Shown: positions 35,380 through 47,980, numbered from the stretch's first letter. The stretch: DNA of 64,000 nt from Antitrichia curtipendula (GCA_951230915.1 OX579638.1:25128696-25192695), one strand, 5' to 3'. Notes: generated by a model not told the origin, from the letters alone. Translations and numbers: made by a program.

Positions 35380-35640
35380 TCACCCTGAAATCATGGTCAG
35401 GACTGGGCATTCAATGTCTCCCTTTTTTTTTCCTCTTTTTTCCCCTCCCTTAAGCATACGGTCAACGGCCAGGTAGGATTGACCCCTTATTGTATTGCGG
35501 CTGGGGTGAACCCAAGTGACTAGCTCCCACCAGAAGCCAGGTCCTGCGGGCGCTAATTGGTGGGGGGATGGACGTGCTGCATGATCAAAGGTGGGCAAGA
35601 GAATGCCGGGCAGTCAGCTCCCAGCCAGTGTTTCCTTTTT
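35380..35640 (-). repeat. GC-rich repeat, empty-site copy
   Basis: Its complement reads TTAGCGCCCGCAGGACCTGG, then CTGGTGGGAGCTAGTCACTTGG and GGGGTCAATCCTACCTGGCC. The same blocks occur at 36560-36592 and 37005-37035, where the CTAG is split by the AGGTAG element. This copy therefore preserves the site without insertion. Higher GC than its surroundings. Confidence 0.7.
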
Positions 35641-35678
35641 AGGCGATAAAAAGACTAATCGCACCAAAAAATAATCTC

Positions 35679-36066
35679 GTGCACCAAGCCTTTAGAAAAA
35701 TTTGGAGGAATTTTTTTTTTAAAAGCCAGATCCAAATTTTGGATTACACCCTTGCAGCCACTACCTCAACCATGACTCTTGGAGTTTGCCTTTTTGTCGC
35801 CACCTTTGTTGATGTTGATTCAACAACTTTTCATTCACCATCGCCTAAAATACACCAAAGTTGACAATATGAGTAGAGCATGTAGCCATATGCATAGACA
35901 AAAGGTTTATACATTGGAAGATTTTCCATATGAAAAGTGCTTTATGCAGTGGATTAATAATGCAAATAATTATCGATATGGGATTTGGTGTAGCGTTGGG
36001 ACAAGTGGTCTCTTCACATCATTCTATGTTTTATGTTTTATAGGTTTGATGTTTATATCTTTTTAG
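35679..36066 (+). pseudogene. Coding-like fragment with frame change, uncertain
   Basis: One frame gives TLGVCLFVATFVDVDSTTFH up to a stop at 35862. An overlapping frame continues with MSRACSHMHRQKVYTLEDF and YEKCFMQWINNANNYRYGIW, ending in a hydrophobic stretch at 36064. Together they could be one decayed gene with a frameshift. No family recognised, and the sequence is not strongly coding. Confidence 0.22.
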
Positions 36067-36479
36067 ATATGTTTTTTGTAGTTGCAGTTTTCTTGTTGTG
36101 GATTTTGCTTGGCATTTCCTGGCAATTGCAATCTTTGAGGTTGCATTTTTGTTGTAGATAACATTTCAAACCTTAGACTTGTAGCAATATCATTTTGATA
36201 TTGCCGTGTAATCAAAAAATGGGATTTTTCAACTTATGAGTTGCAATCTTCCTAATTCATTTGCACCACTCTTCGAAACTCCGCCGCCCTATTTTGCACC
36301 AGTGTAAGAGCTGAAATTGATAGAGATGTTTCTTGGGTTTTGTTTTGGTGCCATGTAACTCACACTAATTTTTAACTTGGAGCCAAATTTTGCACCAAAA
36401 AAAAATTGAGGGCACCTAACCTCAACCACTTACTTCTCACCTGGAGCCCAAATCCAGATTCCCTTAAATTAAAAAAAAA

Positions 36480-36593
36480 ATCACTGCTCCCAGCAGTGGG
36501 CTCAATTGGGGTGGCATCAACACCTTCCGTCCACAGCAGGTCCATCCCCACCACCGGTTAGCGCCCGCACAGACTGGCTTCCGATGGGAGCTA
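36480..36593 (+). repeat. GC-rich repeat, interrupted copy (left side)
   Basis: Contains TTAGCGCCCGCACAGACTGG and CCGATGGGAGC followed by TA and the AGGTAG element. It is the filled counterpart of the copy at 35519-35575, in inverted orientation. Confidence 0.65.
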
Positions 36594-37002
36594 AGGTAGT
36601 ATGCTCTTAAAGCGACCATTTAAGGGCTGGTCTGCCTTTTCCGCAGGCTCCCGTAGACAGAATTATTTTTAGATCATTTTTCAGAGAAAAAAAAATAGAT
36701 GTGGAACCTAACACAAGTGGTTTTGTAAATTTTCAAGCATTTTTGAATTACTTGTAAATTTTCAAAGATTCATGACACACGCACCTATATGTGAACATAG
36801 GTCTTCCAAAATCAATCCACTTGCAACTTGTAAAGAGATGTGCGAAAATCAAAGACAATGATTAGCTCTTGCAATAGAAAAACAGTTTTTCCTCAATGCA
36901 TTCAATTGCTAAACTGGTCCATTTAAGGATCACCTTGTCTCCATTCTCCACCTAAAATAGGGGTGGTTTGAAGAAGATGGGCGCTTTTAGAGCACACTAC
37001 CT
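36594..37002. mobile_element. AGGTAG-end element with confirmed TA duplication
   Basis: Ends are AGGTAGTATGCTCTTAAAGC and, at the right, the complement of AGGTAGTGTGCTCTAAAAGC, about 22 of 24 matching. TA lies on both sides (36592-36593, 37003-37004). The related locus at about 35520 has an unbroken GGGAGCTAGTCACTTGG where this one has GGGAGC-TA-element-TA-GTCACTTGG, which fixes borders and target. The 409-bp interior is non-coding. Confidence 0.85.
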
Positions 37003-37007
37003 TAGTC

Positions 37008-37470
37008 ACTTGGCCTGGGTGAATTGACCCCCTCGCTCGTCCCCATGGGAAAACCTTAAATTTTTTATTTTCCATGCATGAACTTTTTTTGCAAATTTTG
37101 AATTCATATGTGCAATCAGAGTCCCCAAATTAGCTAGGGGGCTATAGAAAATAGATTTTACATGGCACAAAATAGGGGCTTTTTTTTATATGCACCCTTG
37201 GATGGACTCTGGCAGGATGAGCAAAGGGGATAGTTCACCCTGACCCTGTCTTACCCCATCAAAGGATAAATGTAAAAATTCCCCACTATTTTGTGCTGCT
37301 TAAATTTTGTAATTCTTCACGCCCTCTAACTAATTTGGGGTCTCTGATTGCAAATATGAATTCAAAATTTGCAAATTTCTATCATCTGCGGCAAATAAAA
37401 AATTTCAGTGTATTCTGCAAAACAGAGGCAAAACACCGGGCAAAACAGGGGTCAATCCTCCCTGGCCTAC
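37008..37470. mobile_element. Foldback sequence, long inverted arms
   Basis: The strongest arm pair is 37088-37178 against 37287-37375 (GCAAATTTTGAATTCATATG with its complement; AATTAGCTAGGGGG against CTAACTAATTTGGGG). The match extends outward through AATTTTTTATTTTCC to ATTGACCCC/GGGGTCAAT. The spacer is about 108 bp. The 110-codon frame at 37293 lies in the right arm and is probably a by-product. Confidence 0.75.
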
Positions 37471-37680
37471 GGTCAACCTTCACTTCAATCCACTTCGATT
37501 TAGTCGGGGTCAATGCCAATTTTTCCCTACACCATTCACCCAACCAAGGAAAGTACAGTCACCACAAAATTAGCATCACTACTCCCAAACAATTGTGGAA
37601 ATTGGTACGATACAATAATGTTTGAGCTTGCACTACTCTATGTATATTATAAATAGTGTGACTTTGGTAAATTAGTTGTT

Positions 37681-38625
37681 TTAACCCCTAAAGTCCTAAA
37701 CTACATTTTTTTGGCAACATGGTAATTTTGGGTAGTTCCTTGCAAATGGAATATTTGTTTTTTTTATTTGAAATTTTCACACAACATGTGCCCAAGGAAT
37801 AGCTTTAAAGCCCAGAAATTTTCATAACTTTTGACTACATGGTTAAAAACTTATTGTATGATTTGTAGTTTTCAGTGAAATGTGGATAGCTCAAGTAGCT
37901 AAAAAAACTTCTTTAGAATCACTTTAAGAATAAATGAAAATAAAAATTTATTTTTCTAGATTTATATATTCATGGAAAGCTTTGTATCATTCCATTTTGA
38001 TTAGTGAGATGAAAATTTTGAGGAGTTTTAGTTTGCAAGTAGTTATAGAATCTGTACTCTAAGATAAAATTTGAAGTCTTTTATTTAACTCATTTTTCAA
38101 TCTTTTTAGAAAAAACAAAAACATAGGGCATAGATTCTTTATAGCAACATTACAACCATTGGGATTGGCATTTTTCAACTCTCTAATTAAATTCTTAACA
38201 ATCTTAACAATTTAGTATTTTGAATCATTCTCTACTTCTTTCTATTTACTATTTTTTTTCCCTATATGTTGTACAATTCTAAATGATCTGTAATTTTTCA
38301 AGCATGTAGCCAACTTGTCTTGAAAAATGAAACCAAGGAATTACTACTGTTTAGAACAATTTTTCATACAAATGTGACCTTGTCAAGTGCAATTGCCTAG
38401 GTTTTTGTTGGGCCAAAGAAAGGATTTTTGCATTTCAAACACTAATATCTTGCAATCTATATGGTGGAAATTTTTGAATTTTTCTTCTCAAACCAACTTT
38501 CTACAAGATCCTACAGCTACGTTTGTCCAAAGATATATTTTTTTCTAAAATTTGGTACTTGCACTACAAATGGCATTTTGGGAGCGTTTTTGGTGAAAAC
38601 ATATAAAAAAAACTCTAGGGGTTAA
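37681..38625 (+). mobile_element. TTAA-family element, complete
   Basis: The 945-bp copy runs from TTAACCCCTAAAGTCC to AACTCTAGGGGTTAA, with TTAA at both borders. It is collinear with the 17286 copy throughout and has nearly the same length (943 bp). The central TTTATTTAACTCATTTTTCAA is intact here, giving the unoccupied form of the nested-insertion site. Confidence 0.85.
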
Positions 38626-38827
38626 GAAAATGAGGATTGTATTTCAAAGTGAACCAAAGATATAGGGAAAATTACTCAGTACAGAGAAGAGGAAACAATA
38701 TTGTAACTCATCCAAAAATTGCCCCCAAAAAATTCATGTTCAGGACCTAACTTTAACGGGAACTTTGCTCCATTGGAAAATCCAGCATTGGTCAACAACC
38801 AATAGCATTGTCAAAATGAAGTTCATT

Positions 38828-39480
38828 TTAACCCCTGAAGTTCAATTGCCCCCATTACGAGACAAAATAGATTACAAGTAGGCTTTTACAATCTCAATTT
38901 TTGTCTTGATTTTTTGAATTTTTTCTTATGATAGAAAATCATATTAGCTTTTGGAGAACATAATTTTTATTTCAATTAGTGCCTGGGAGTAAAAGTTATG
39001 TCATCCTACGTAAAAAATATAGGTCATCAGGTAGCAAAAATAATCTTTAATTTAAAAAAAATTTAAATTAATTTTTTTTTACTTTTTACTTTTTTTGTCT
39101 ATGTGGAAAGCTTTGATTCATTCATTTGAACTAGTGATAAGAAAGATATGGAGCTTCTTGTTTTGTGGGCACTCATAGCATCTTCTTGAGATAAAAATGT
39201 ATTGGATATGTTTTTAACTCAATTTTTTATTTTTTTAAAGATCTGCAAGGTTTAATGTGCTTGTTAGAACAATCTCACAGTTGGGATTATTGAGTTTCAA
39301 TTCCACCTTAGAGCTATCAACAATTTATTTTTTTCCTTCAATCTCATGCCTACTTCTAATTAACAATTTTTCAAAGAATGAAAATTGAGTTGTTGTTTTT
39401 AAATTTAGTTTTCTTCAATTCTCAGCCCAATTTGTCAACATTAAAATAATTGAATTCAAAATCAGTAATGCAAAATTTGT
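38828..39480. mobile_element. TTAA-family element, reversed 1-841 type
   Basis: Starts TTAACCCCTGAAGTTC. The following blocks (TTTGTCTATGTGGAAAGC, GAACTAGTGATAAGAAAG, CCTTAGAGCTATCAACAATT) are complements of 300-840. The far end is not recognisable, so 39480 is approximate. Confidence 0.6.
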
Positions 39481-39559
39481 AAGTGAAGAATATTCAGTCT
39501 TACTTTCAAGTCACACAAGGTGCACAAAAACCTGTTTTCTTCACTTTAATGGATTATGT

Positions 39560-39790
39560 ATTTTGTATCTGGGTATTTTTGTATGTATCTGTATTCACAT
39601 CCATATTGTACCATGTCTCATATCGTATCTCAAAATGTTCCCATATCCGTATCCATACCAATATCCATATCCATATCCGCATTTCTTATTTTTAAAGATC
39701 AACGGTGTCAGAGGGAGGGGCGGAGAATTACTATTTTTAAATCAACAGCTCTCATTTAGTTACAGTGAGGGAGGTGGGTGGGTTGTTAAT
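39560..39790 (+). repeat. TATCC-tract dispersed repeat, copy 2
   Basis: Degenerate CATATCCGTATCC units at 39600-39685 are followed by AAAGATCAACGGTGTC, a spacer, AATCAACAGCTCTC and GGGTGGGTTGTTAATTGAAA. The order matches 12765-12975 (complement) and 55890-56115. A coding-like fragment begins 50 bp downstream. Confidence 0.65.
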
Positions 39791-39836
39791 TGAAACCAAT
39801 TGCATTGCATCTTTTCACTGGATAGGGATAGTGTCA

Positions 39837-40076
39837 ATGGAAGAAAGAAAAGAGTGTCCACGGTATGCATTCTCCGTCAGTAAACATCAATTGAAGAACT
39901 TTACTTGGCCCATACGTTACTCCCGGATCAATTGCTTCAGGTCTATGTCCGGCTCCAGTTCTCGTCAATAATCCGCATCCCATGAGAAAATGGTCGAGCA
40001 GGAAATGAGCGAAGGGAGGGGTTTCAGATATCAGCGTCAACAAAGAGCACCGATACTACACACACGGACCATGATG
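39837..40076 (+). pseudogene. Broken protein-coding fragment, unknown family
   Basis: From ATG 39837 one frame encodes a basic, aromatic-rich peptide (MEERKECPRYAFSVSKHQ, then KNFTWPIRYSRINCFRSM) to a TAA at 39969. The same frame continues past it as ASHEKMVEQEMSEGRGFRYQ until about 40076, where GGTAATC could be a splice donor. The higher GC than the surroundings and the continuity across one stop suggest a decayed exon. I do not recognise the family. Confidence 0.35.
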
Positions 40077-43031
40077 GGTAATCAAATTTGGGAAATTTGA
40101 TGTTATATTTGGATTGGGGACCTTGAATTAGCTAAGGAGAGGTCATGAAAAATGATAATTATTCACTCCACAATAGAGTTATTCGTAAAGTAAACCTGAG
40201 TTTAGAGGTAAAACAGGGGTTTGAACGCCTGTTTTATGTAAAAAAGCAGGTGAAAAAGTAAAAAGCTCGCGCAATCAACACTAGCAAATCAAAACTTGGG
40301 ACCAAACTTTCTTTCGCATCGAAATGGTGCCTAAAAAAGTTTGGACCTGAGTTTACCTGTCAAAGGAACTGTAAATTAACAATTTGTGAGAATGGAGGGT
40401 GGAGAGGTTGTTTTTATAATGAAATCCACTGTTCTTTATGAACTCTCAAAGGATATGGGTTTATTTTAAGATTGAGCTCCTCCAAGCTCTTACAAGTTAC
40501 TTACAACTCCAACCATTTACATATCCCATATGGGTTGCTTTACCTCCTTTCACCAATTTGTATAAGAGCTTGTTTAAAACTGGATACCAAACTTGGGATG
40601 ACTTTACGAACAACTCTAATAGAGGTCAAATTTTGACTATAGGCCCTACTCAAAATAGGGATGGTTTTTAGGATGGTCTCTTCTAAATGCTTTACTACTC
40701 ATGTATAAATAGTTCCAAAGGAGACCTAGAACCCCAAATGCCTCAAGTAGCTAACTTATATAACACGAGACCTAGTTTGTGTCATGTGTTACTTTTGGGT
40801 CGCTATGTACTAGTAGAGAAGTTTAAAAGTTTTGTGGATATCAAGGGTGCAATTAATCTTTTTTTATAGTTCTTGATGATTGAAACTGTGGACTTATGGA
40901 GAGTCAACATATGGTGACCCTTGATACCCACTTGCAATATCTTGCTTATTTGATTTGAAATCTCTTGTTCTTTTGTCTTCAAGCATATATTTCCCACAAA
41001 TTTTTAAAAATGAGTCAAGCCGACTTGTTTGAATCTAGTCTATTTGCTATCATTAAGCCCCTAAAATTTCTTCACACTTTGAGCAAAACAATTGGAGAAA
41101 ATAGTCATATTGAGGTTGAGAATTTTTTATATAAATAAATACAAACTTAGGATCTTTTTCTCACCTTCAAATAAAATATGAATAAAATCATTGAAATGAA
41201 GCTTTTTACCATCTCCAATATTTAAGTACTAAAATTTTTTTCTTCTATAGTTTGCAACAAAAAAATCCACTTCTGAGAATGATAATCTCTTTACTTCAAA
41301 ATTTCATTTAAAGTTAATTGTTGACTTGAACATTTTAATCTACCTACTCTATCTTTGCTCTTCACTCTTCATCTACAAGTTGATCATGACCTTTCATTCT
41401 ACCTACTATTTTATCAATTCTTCAATAGACGTTTTTTCATTTCGCTCTTTGAAGTTTTACACCACTTATAAACACTTTATGTAGAAGGTAGACACTTGGA
41501 ACTTCAATAAAATCAAACAATTATAAGCAATTTTTCTTGCTTCATTAATGATGCATAAAATCCATTAACCTTGTTATTATTAAGTTGCTATAGCTAGAAA
41601 GTGACTTATAAACAATCTATTAGTTTGTCTTCATACTAGGAACAAATGTTAGTTCATCTAATTTATTGTGTATAATTTTATTGATGGTATACCTATAAAA
41701 TTGAATAAAATATTTTGTGAGTTGATTTTTGATTTTATATGCAATTTTGTTTAAAATTCACCCATTACATAGTACATCATAGCACTTTTGATTTTGCATT
41801 ATTAAAAAATTACTTTGACATTCAAAATCATTTTGATGTTTTTTAGAAGAATTAAAACTAACAATGTGAGTATTCATATATCTACTATCTATTCAACTTT
41901 AGACTTGAAAAAAATACCAAGATTCCTAAAAATAAATATTTTATTACATTGTAAAATAAAAAGCCTATAACTTTATATTTTTTAATAGGATTATACAAAA
42001 CTTTGATTTATACTATATTTTATATTCATAGTGGACACATTATAATTTTGAATCAATTTATTTTAGATACAAATTTTATTAAATTTTATTAAGAAAATTA
42101 TGCTTATTTCAATTTATTTATTTTTAAATCAATGATTTATTGACAAATAATTCTAGGTAAGCTCTAATAAATAAAACTTAAAATTAATTGTATATAATAG
42201 CAAAATTAGCCATACAATTGAAGGATTTTGAAGTTTAAAAACATATTCATAGGCTTTGTCCTTTAAGGTTGATCCCTAAAAATCCATCAAACATTTTTTG
42301 GTTATGCCCAAATTTGGCAACTTTATTACATGAAAGTTTCTTTTAATCATTTTTCCACCATGCAAATTAGATTGGGTTGTCTTTGTAAATTTATTTAAAA
42401 AAAACTAAGATTGCTACGCTAAATTAGACATTATAGTAAAAATAGTGCAAAGTGTTTTAGTATTTGCCTAGTGTTATAAAGTTTACTATTTGAAAAAAGT
42501 ATTGGCGCTCATAAGGTAGAAGTATACTATACTAGGTACAATTTCAGCAAAATTTAAGTATAGATTTTAGTACTTTAATTGTCACTAGCCGCCAAAAGTA
42601 ATTATTTCTTTAAAAAAATACATAAATTTGTAGGTATTTGATTGTTAGCCATCCTATAATCCATGTACATCTTACTTCTAGCATTGGAGGATCATCCAAA
42701 ACATTCCATTTCTTATCCACTTTTTGCTATAGAAGGGAATGCCATATAAGCTCCTAAATTCCAACAATAACTACAACTATGTCTTATTTATCAATGGGAA
42801 TTCCACGCATAGGAAACAATCTATCAAATTATTAGTAAGTTAATCGAAGTTAATTGTTTGTTTTTCTTCTATAAAGTACTTTCCATTTTTTGGACAAATT
42901 TGACGTACTTTCAAAAGTACTTTTTGTAGCTTCCAAAAAACATTTTTATAGTTTCATAGCCAACAAAAATAAATCTTTGTAAGGTTACTCACTTGCTTCA
43001 TTTGAATGCAACCCAAAAGATGTAGTCATCT
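40077..43031. other. Unassigned AT-rich stretch
   Basis: A small hairpin lies at 40214-40238 (TAAAACAGG...CCTGTTTTA), and ACCTGAGTTTA occurs twice at about 40195 and 40346. The 77-codon frame at 40438-40671 is not recognisable. TTGATCCCTAAAAATCC at about 42269 may be a decayed TTAA-family end. The rest is featureless. Confidence 0.4.
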
Positions 43032-43050
43032 CCCCCCCCCCCCCCCCCCC
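43032..43050. repeat. Poly-C run of 19
   Basis: An uninterrupted C homopolymer; its length in an assembly is unreliable. Confidence 0.9.
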
Positions 43051-43439
43051 AAGTAGTCAAACCTTGGTACATCATCCAAAAGTACTTTTTTGACATGTTT
43101 TTAAGGGGGATGTAGTGTGCTTCCACCCCACATTGTTAAATTTTATGCCTTTTTTCACAAGTCAATAGAAATTTCAAATTTGACCAATCATTAAAAAATG
43201 CTAAAGATAGAAATTTCATTTTAGTGAATTTTTTAAGTTAAATCTTTAAAATTTATTTGAAAAAAAAACTACAAATAGTTTTGAGATTTGAAACAGTAAT
43301 ACTATCTACTTTCATTGTTTAACATTGTCTATTTGATGTAAACTTCAAAAAGTTATGAAATTGATATTTATAATGCATTTGTATTTGGTCACAAACCATT
43401 TCATTTTAGGAGTTTATGTCTACATTTTGAACTTGCCAC

Positions 43440-44940
43440 GTTTTGAAAATAAATATTTTATATACATGCAAATATGGAGGACATTAACAAGTGTGTTTTT
43501 CCAACATTACACCTCAAATTACTAATGAAACACTAATTAGATTATTTCGTTATCATATTTTTTTCTTAGAACAACCTGCCATGCACACAAACAATTTCCT
43601 CATTATCTTGCTCCGATTTTCCAGAAAAACATGGAACATCTACACCACTCATATGCAACTCTGTCCAAATAACCTTCTAATTTTCTTGCAACACCAAATA
43701 TTCTCCTTGTTGCTTATATCTATCCACATGAAATGAAAACAATAAGATATTACGCCAAGAATACATAACCAACTAACTATTAACCCCACTACAATATTCA
43801 CTGCACCCCCAACCCTCCACATAGGCCACCATTGCCTTCACCAACAAAACATCATTGCATATATATGAACCATCCCCACTCACGCAATGCATCTCAAACC
43901 ACCCTGACAAATTGCCAAAATATTACAAAATAAAATACAGTCTTCATATATTAGTGCACTCAAAATGTATACCAACTTATAATAAAATGAACTACTCCCA
44001 ACAAGCTCTTTTTCATAAATTATATTGCCACAATTAATTACAATGCAAATTTATATTACAAAAGATGATAAACTCAACACATCAAAAATCTAATTGACAA
44101 TTACTTCCATGCTCTACAACATAAAGACACACACTTCATCTATTTGTTACCACTAATACACATTTCAACTACTAAATGCAATACGGACAAGGATATCGCA
44201 AACAAAACACCCCATCGTACATTTTTAGTCACATATGGCACTACTACTTATGATGAGAATGGAAAACATATCACAACCTTCACAAAAATACAATTGTGTA
44301 ATGGCTATGGATCCAATACCACAACAACGCTATATTACACTTTTCTCTTGAGTCACTTGTTCATCCCTTCAAAAGTGAACTACTTTGGTTGTGTGAAAGA
44401 TATTCTTACAAAACTCCAAACAAGATAAGATGTACTCTCATCAATTTCACATATCCAACCAAATCCTCACATCTCATATATTTCTTCCATACTATACACT
44501 TCTATTATTTCACCCTCACTAACTTCTCCAACTCAACTACAAGTCTCCAACTTTTAGAATCCTCAACACTTTATATTTACTCCATACACTCAAATACACA
44601 CCAACATTTTATAAATACAAATGGTTCTTTCATTCCCTCTTGAGAAATGCCACCAGGTTCCAGTAATTGGATAGCAAAAATAATTGGACATAGAATATAT
44701 AATCCCATCAAAATACTCCCTCTATCTCTAAAAAAGATCCATGTTTATGAAACACAGGTCTTTTTCAAAAACAAATGGGGTATCAAACTACCCACTCGTC
44801 TACTTGGTCTTCAAAATATACTACGGATTGAAATAATATAGCCATCCATAAACTATTCATGTTCTTTAGCATAGACTATCCTAGTAAAAATTCAAAATTT
44901 TTCATTGATAGATTGAATTCCAAATATCTCATCTTCAACC
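43440..44940. other. G-poor strand-asymmetric block
   Basis: About 1.5 kb of + strand very poor in G and rich in C and A (words such as ACACACTTCATC, CCACTAATACAC). It mirrors the C-poor block at 2870-4260. Open frames here are long only because G-containing stops are rare. A Stowaway-like left end TACTCCCTCTATCTC lies at about 44708, with a possible weakly conserved right end near 44840. Confidence 0.5.
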
Positions 44941-44952
44941 ACCTCAAAAGTC

Positions 44953-45430
44953 CACTATAAGAAACCCGTATTTTTTTAGAAAAGCTGAAAAATGTGGTGA
45001 TACGGATTTTTTAATGTCAAGCATGTCACCATGGATGCCCAACAAAATCCATTTGAATTGATGTTGGCAAAAACATGGAAAAATCTAACAAAATGTGTTA
45101 TATTTTGGTTGCAACGTTTGCACAGACATGGTCAAAGGAAGTGCCAAAAGTATGCCATGTAGCTACCACGTCACCTTCACATAGGTGGGCAGTGCCATAT
45201 GGGACTTTTGTTCACCCAACTCGGAGATGATGTGGTAGCTAACATTGCACTTGACGTCATGCTACCTGAGAAGATTAATATTGTTTTGACCAACGTTAAT
45301 TTAGACGTCAAGAAGAATTATTATACTATTTTTAGCAATGTCAACTTAGACATCTAGATGATTATTGAAATGTTTATTGAGACGTCAACTTCGACGTCTA
45401 AATCTTTTGCCGCATCAACTTAAACATACA
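44953..45430. mobile_element. CACTA-type left end and subterminal region
   Basis: CACTATAAGAAACCCGTATT at 44953 matches the ends of the miniature elements at 59477 and 60700. Copies of GACGTC/GACGTCA-type words (about 45253, 45306, 45382, 45394) resemble subterminal repeats. No matching right end was found before 45510, where a TTAA-family fragment starts, so the element seems truncated. Confidence 0.45.
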
Positions 45431-45511
45431 CCATATATAGTACACTGTACATAGTATGCCATTTTTTGTACATCATATACAATATGCCATACATTGTACA
45501 TCATACATATA

Positions 45512-46302
45512 TGTACATAAAATTTCAGAAATTTCCACCATGTAGGTTGCAAGATATTAGCATTTGAAGTGACAAAAATCCTTTTGGGGGGCCCTGTGAA
45601 AAACTGGACATCTGCACTTTATAAGATTACATTTGTATGAAAAAAATGGTCCAAATGGTGGTGCTTCTTTGGATCCATTCTTCAAGGAAAATTGGCTACG
45701 TGCTTGAAAAATTTCATATCATTTAGAATTGTACAATATATAGAAACAAAATAATAAGTAGAAAGATGTAGAGAGTGATTCAAAATATAAAATTGTTAAC
45801 AATTTATTTATGGAACTAAAAAATGCCAATCCCAATGGTTGCAATGTTTTAATAATCAATCTACAACTTATGATTTTTTTTTCCCCAAAAATACTGAAAA
45901 TTGAATAAAATATAGGACTTCAAAGTTTATTTTAGAGTAGAAAATCCATAACTGCCTACAAACTAAAACACCTCATAACTTTTGACTCATTGATCAAATG
46001 GAATGATTCAGAGCTTTCTATGTATATATAAATCTAAGAAAACAATTTCAAATTTTTATTTTTGAAAAAAGTGATTTTTTCAGATCTGCCCGGACTGCCC
46101 AAGTTGATAAACAAACCACATAGTAGGACATAACTTTTGACTCATATTTTCAAATGTCATGAAATTTAGTGTACATGAAAGATATTCCTTGTCCACTCCT
46201 TCTATCAAAATTTGGGCCAAAAATATGAAAATCTCTAGTCACAAGTACCTACCCAAAATTTCTATGTTGCCCCAAAAGGCAGCTTGGTCCTTTAGGGGTT
46301 AA
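45512..46302 (-). mobile_element. TTAA-family element, one end missing
   Basis: Collinear with the complement of the 17286 type from TTTCAGAAATTTCCACCATG onward. It ends GGTCCTTTAGGGGTTAA at 46302. The first about 150 bp, including the other terminus, is absent and replaced by TACA-rich sequence. Confidence 0.7.
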
Positions 46303-46509
46303 TCCTAAAAAGTTGGGTTGGTCATTGTGGAAGTCACCATACCTAGTACCGTGTGAATCATTTTGCTTAAAAAACAACCCAACTCATTGGAGGTCAAACT
46401 ATAGTGCAAGACACCCCCCTTTTTTCACAGCAAATTCCAAGAATGAACATTTGTGTTTCTGTCTTACATACAACAAATAGAGAATGATTTCGTGTCATCC
46501 ATCGGGCAC

Positions 46510-47286
46510 TTAACCCCTAAAGTTCTATGACTATATTTTCACCAAAAACACTCCCAAACTGCCATTTTTAGTACAAGTACCAAATTTTTGAAAATAAAAC
46601 TTTTTTGACACATGTAACCGTAGGATCTTATAGTAAAATAGTTTTAGAAGATGTTGAAAAAATTTCAGAATTTTCCACCATGCGGATTGGAAGATATTAG
46701 CATTTGAATTGGCAAAAATCTTTTTTTTGTCCCTGCGAAAAACAGGGCAGCTGCACTTCACAAGGTCACATTTGTATGAAAAAATGTCCAAAATGGAATT
46801 GAAAAATGTAAATTCCAATGGTTGTATTATTGTAATAAACAACCTACATCCTATTAAAAAAAAAAATTAATTTAATTTAAAATTTAATTAAATAAACAAC
46901 TTCAAAGTTTATTTTAGAGTAGATAATCTATAATTGCCCGCAAACTAAAAATCCTCATAACTTTTTGATTCATTGGTCGAAATGGAATGATTCAAAGCTT
47001 TCCACGTATATATAACTCTAGAAAACCAATTTCAAACTTTTATTTTTGAAAAAAGTGATTTTTTCTGATCTGCCTGGACTGCCCAGTTACGAAAAAAAGT
47101 AACATATTTGGCCATAACTTTTGACTCCTATTTCCAAATGTCATGAAATTTAGTGCATATGAAAGGTACTCCTTGTGCCCACCTTCTATTAAAATTTCAG
47201 CCAAAAATATGAAAATCTCCAGTCACAAGTACCTGCCCAAATTTTTTATATTGCCAAAAACCGCATGTTGGTCCTTTAGGGGTTAA
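46510..47286 (-). mobile_element. TTAA-family element, internal deletion
   Basis: Starts TTAACCCCTAAAGTTCTATG and ends GGTCCTTTAGGGGTTAA. The 777-bp copy lacks about 150-200 bp of the middle: after AAATGTCCAAAATGG it jumps to AATTGAAAAATG. Ends and flanking TTAA are intact. An AGGTAG element starts directly at its right border. Confidence 0.8.
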
Positions 47287-47624
47287 GGTAGAAAATTGGA
47301 GAATAGTTCAGGCATTAAGAACCGCCCACCTGTAAAATATACATTATTTGTACATGCTGTTTTTTCATAACCTTCACTGATGTACAAACAATGTACATTT
47401 CAGGGGTGGACAATTTTGGAGCCCTGTGCCAATTCAACTTCAAAATTTCATAACTAATTTCAAAAAGCTCCAAAACATATGAAACGACTTAAGTTAGATG
47501 CCAAATCCACTTCTCTTTCAAGGAAAATTTACTGAAAAATATTTCAAGAAGTTTTGCCTTCCCAAAATTCAGTTTCAGCTCTTAGGTGGGCAATTTCTGG
47601 ACCCGATTTTTGGACCTATTACCT
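47286..47624. mobile_element. AGGTAG-end element, copy 3
   Basis: Begins AGGTAGAAAATTGG and ends CCTATTACCT, with TA at 47284-47285 and 47625-47626. The interior matches 26428-26733 (AATGTACATTTCAGGGG, CATAACTAATTTCAAAAAGC, ACTGAAAAATATTTCAAG). It is inserted exactly against the end of the previous TTAA-family copy. Confidence 0.65.
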
Positions 47625-47980
47625 TAGTGTCCGCGGCGTCCTTATAGGGTTTAATTTGTTAGTGGAAATACGTTACCAAATCTGAATGTCTATATATATA
47701 TATATATAATGGTGGCAGGCTACAGTAAGGTAGTCGCACACGTTCTCCAATACCCCGTAGTCCTTTTTTTTCATAGCAGAAATAAGATAAGTTCGGCCTA
47801 CTGAACTGACCTGAAATGGCCTACAAGGAGGGACCAACTGATGTATGTTATGTGGATTAATTTACAAGGGACGCCATGTGGAGGAGCCCGCAACCAATTG
47901 GGCCACAAAATTTGTATTATTCCGAAGCTGGGTCTCCAACAACTCCACCTCATCCAGGCTGCCAAATTAGCGGCTGAGTG

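Noticed and set aside
37293..37625. 110-codon open frame on the + strand
   Set aside because: It lies mostly in the right arm of a foldback, and no domain or coding-type codon bias is evident.
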